This document shows positions 49,363-50,411 of a stretch of 50,411 nt of DNA, in pieces (position 1 is the stretch's first letter; every line of letters begins with the position of its first letter). Source of the stretch: a virus; IMG/VR virus record IMGVR_UViG_3300008110_000079, positions 1 to 50,411 of that record; one strand, given 5' to 3'. Under the pieces are notes generated by a model, which saw nothing but the letters and a program-made list of their open reading frames with translations, had not been told where the DNA came from and did not search any database. The position numbers were made by a program, and so were the translations under genes.

Positions 49363-49677
49363 ATGGTTGGAACTTTGATTGCTGGACTGACTTGTGGGAT
49401 TGCAACATTTTACGGAATTGGAGATGGATTTCATGGACAAAAAACCGCTAGCGGTGAACGGTTTAATGCTTATCGTTGGACTGCAGCTCATCCTTATCTT
49501 CCTATGGGCACAAAGATTAGGGTAACAAATCAAAATAATATGAAACAAGTTATTGTCCGTATTAATGATCGTGGTCCTTATTCTCATGCTGACTTAGATC
49601 TTAGTTACTCCGCATTTTCCCATATCGAATCTGCAAGAAGAGGTAATGCTACTGTTTGTTGGCGAGTAGTTGGATAA
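49363..49677 (+). CDS. RlpA-like double-psi beta-barrel protein
   Basis: The 104 residues have the RlpA core: GIATFYGIGDGFHGQKTASG, RFNAYRWTAAHPYLPMGTKI, RVTNQNNMKQVIVRINDRGP and DLDLSYSAF. RlpA proteins are lytic transglycosylases acting on peptidoglycan lacking side peptides. The first residues (MVGTLIAGLTCGIA) are only a weak hydrophobic start, not a clear signal peptide. It may aid host wall degradation. The terminator lies in the opposing gene's 3' end. Confidence 0.85.
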   Translation: MVGTLIAGLTCGIATFYGIGDGFHGQKTASGERFNAYRWTAAHPYLPMGTKIRVTNQNNMKQVIVRINDRGPYSHADLDLSYSAFSHIESARRGNATVCWRVVG

Positions 49678-49678
49678 G

Positions 49679-50411
49679 TTACGATTTAAAGAATTCCTCT
49701 GATTCTTTTACAGACATCAGAGGATTTTTTGTAGATTTTACATAGTTTTTATACGCTGGACACATTCCACAAACAGGTTCTGATTTTCTATTAAAAAACT
49801 CTATTAATTCTTCATGACTACAATTTGGTTCTAGTGGGACATAGTTTAAATAAGGATCCCATTTTTCCGATATATTATATTTTTCTGCCATTAGAGGTAA
49901 GTATGCCAAAGGAGGACATTTCCATATTTTACCTTCATGTAATTGGAAACAGGTTCCTTCCATGAAACAGTTATTCCAACTACTTTCTGGATTATTATCT
50001 TCAAATGGCATTATATTTTCACCATAACCATTATAGATTTTTGTCCAGTATTCATGGGTGGTATTTATAGATACATTAATACCAAGTTCACGTTTCCATT
50101 TTAAACATAAATTTAAATTATCTTTTATTTTGCTGAGATAATCTTTTGATTTACTATGAATTGATATTGATAGATTGATATTATTTTCTTTTATGGCATT
50201 TCCTAAATCTTTATGCTTGTCCAAGAAAAATCCGTTAGTCGTAAGTTTTATGTAAGTATTCCCCCATAATTCTCTGGACAAATATAAAAAATCTATTAAA
50301 TCTTTATGTAAAGTTGGTTCTCCTCCAAGTATTATAAATTGTTTTGGTTGAACTCTATCTTTCCAATAAGATATCCATTGTCTTCCTTCAGTTAACGATA
50401 TCATTCTAGAA
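49679..50411 (-). CDS. Radical SAM enzyme, paralog 2 (5' end outside window)
   Basis: The visible part matches the gene at 44019 from MISLTEGRQWISYWKDRV onward: FIILGGEPTLHKD (AdoMet-binding GGE motif), KLTTNGFFLDKHKD, then the Cys-rich region (WNNCFMEGTCF, WKCPPLAYL, EPNCSHEE, VCGMCPAYK). The CxxxCxxC cluster motif should lie just beyond the right edge; the frame stays open to 50411, so the gene is partial here. It is transcribed toward RlpA and ends one base from it. Same substrate class as paralog 1 is inferred. Confidence 0.88.
   Translation of the reverse strand, partial: SRMISLTEGRQWISYWKDRVQPKQFIILGGEPTLHKDLIDFLYLSRELWGNTYIKLTTNGFFLDKHKDLGNAIKENNINLSISIHSKSKDYLSKIKDNLNLCLKWKRELGINVSINTTHEYWTKIYNGYGENIMPFEDNNPESSWNNCFMEGTCFQLHEGKIWKCPPLAYLPLMAEKYNISEKWDPYLNYVPLEPNCSHEELIEFFNRKSEPVCGMCPAYKNYVKSTKNPLMSVKESEEFFKS
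49695..49730 (+). terminator. Plus-strand terminator inside the opposing gene
   Basis: TCCTCTGAT at 49695-49703 pairs with ATCAGAGGA at 49716-49724 around 12 bases and is followed by TTTTTT. It lies in the last codons of the minus-strand radical SAM gene. Confidence 0.75.

Overview
The window is part of the genome of a T4-like cyanomyovirus that infects marine Synechococcus or Prochlorococcus. Three things show this: AT-rich DNA with dense, overlapping genes; T4 core genes (gp33, gp59, gp32, gp53, gp48, gp4, gp26, gp27, gp5, RNA ligase 1, polynucleotide kinase); and cyanobacterial auxiliary genes (psbD, speD, thyX, phoH, CP12, CpeT). No cellular housekeeping genes, integrase, transposase or CRISPR array were seen.

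Layout. 1-4300: psbD with its own terminator, glutaredoxin, a run of small hypotheticals, speD. 4325-4850: a sigma70-type promoter, a leader that looks like a glutamine riboswitch, and three very small genes ending in a terminator. 4880-10237: thyX, phoH, a PD-(D/E)XK exonuclease, then gp33, gp59, a DUF1825 gene and gp32, the same order as T4 33-59-32. 10238-14759 (minus strand): gp4, a small gene, gp48 and an enlarged gp53, read from late promoters. 14802-30588 (plus strand): tail and baseplate genes. These are a tail-tube-fold protein, gp26 with a probable -1 frameshift into a small downstream frame, two related tape-measure-like proteins (the second with two wall-degrading domains), gp27, CP12, gp5, a spike-like protein and fibre proteins. 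30593-33500: an early-type island with two tRNAs, CpeT, a 2OG-oxygenase fusion and a candidate small RNA. 33563-39448: a 1961-residue fibre with an intramolecular chaperone. 39523-50411: an SF2 helicase, then an accessory block with several 2OG-Fe(II)/cupin oxygenases, two radical SAM enzymes, an RNA-repair module (Rnl1, kinase, separate 3'-phosphatase, HNH gene) and an RlpA-like barrel protein.

How it fits together. Strong TTGACA/TATAAT-type promoters precede early and replication genes. AATAAATA/TATAAATA motifs, the T4 late type, precede virion genes on both strands; gp33 and gp32 from this window would take part in late transcription and replication. Metabolic genes (psbD, CP12, CpeT, speD, thyX, phoH) fit redirection of host light energy and carbon toward nucleotide synthesis. 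The RNA-repair genes fit defence against host anticodon nucleases. The most unusual signals are the gp26 frameshift site placed directly before tape-measure genes, the riboswitch-like leader over a 51-residue peptide, the propeller-bearing gp53, and the oxygenase/radical-SAM block.
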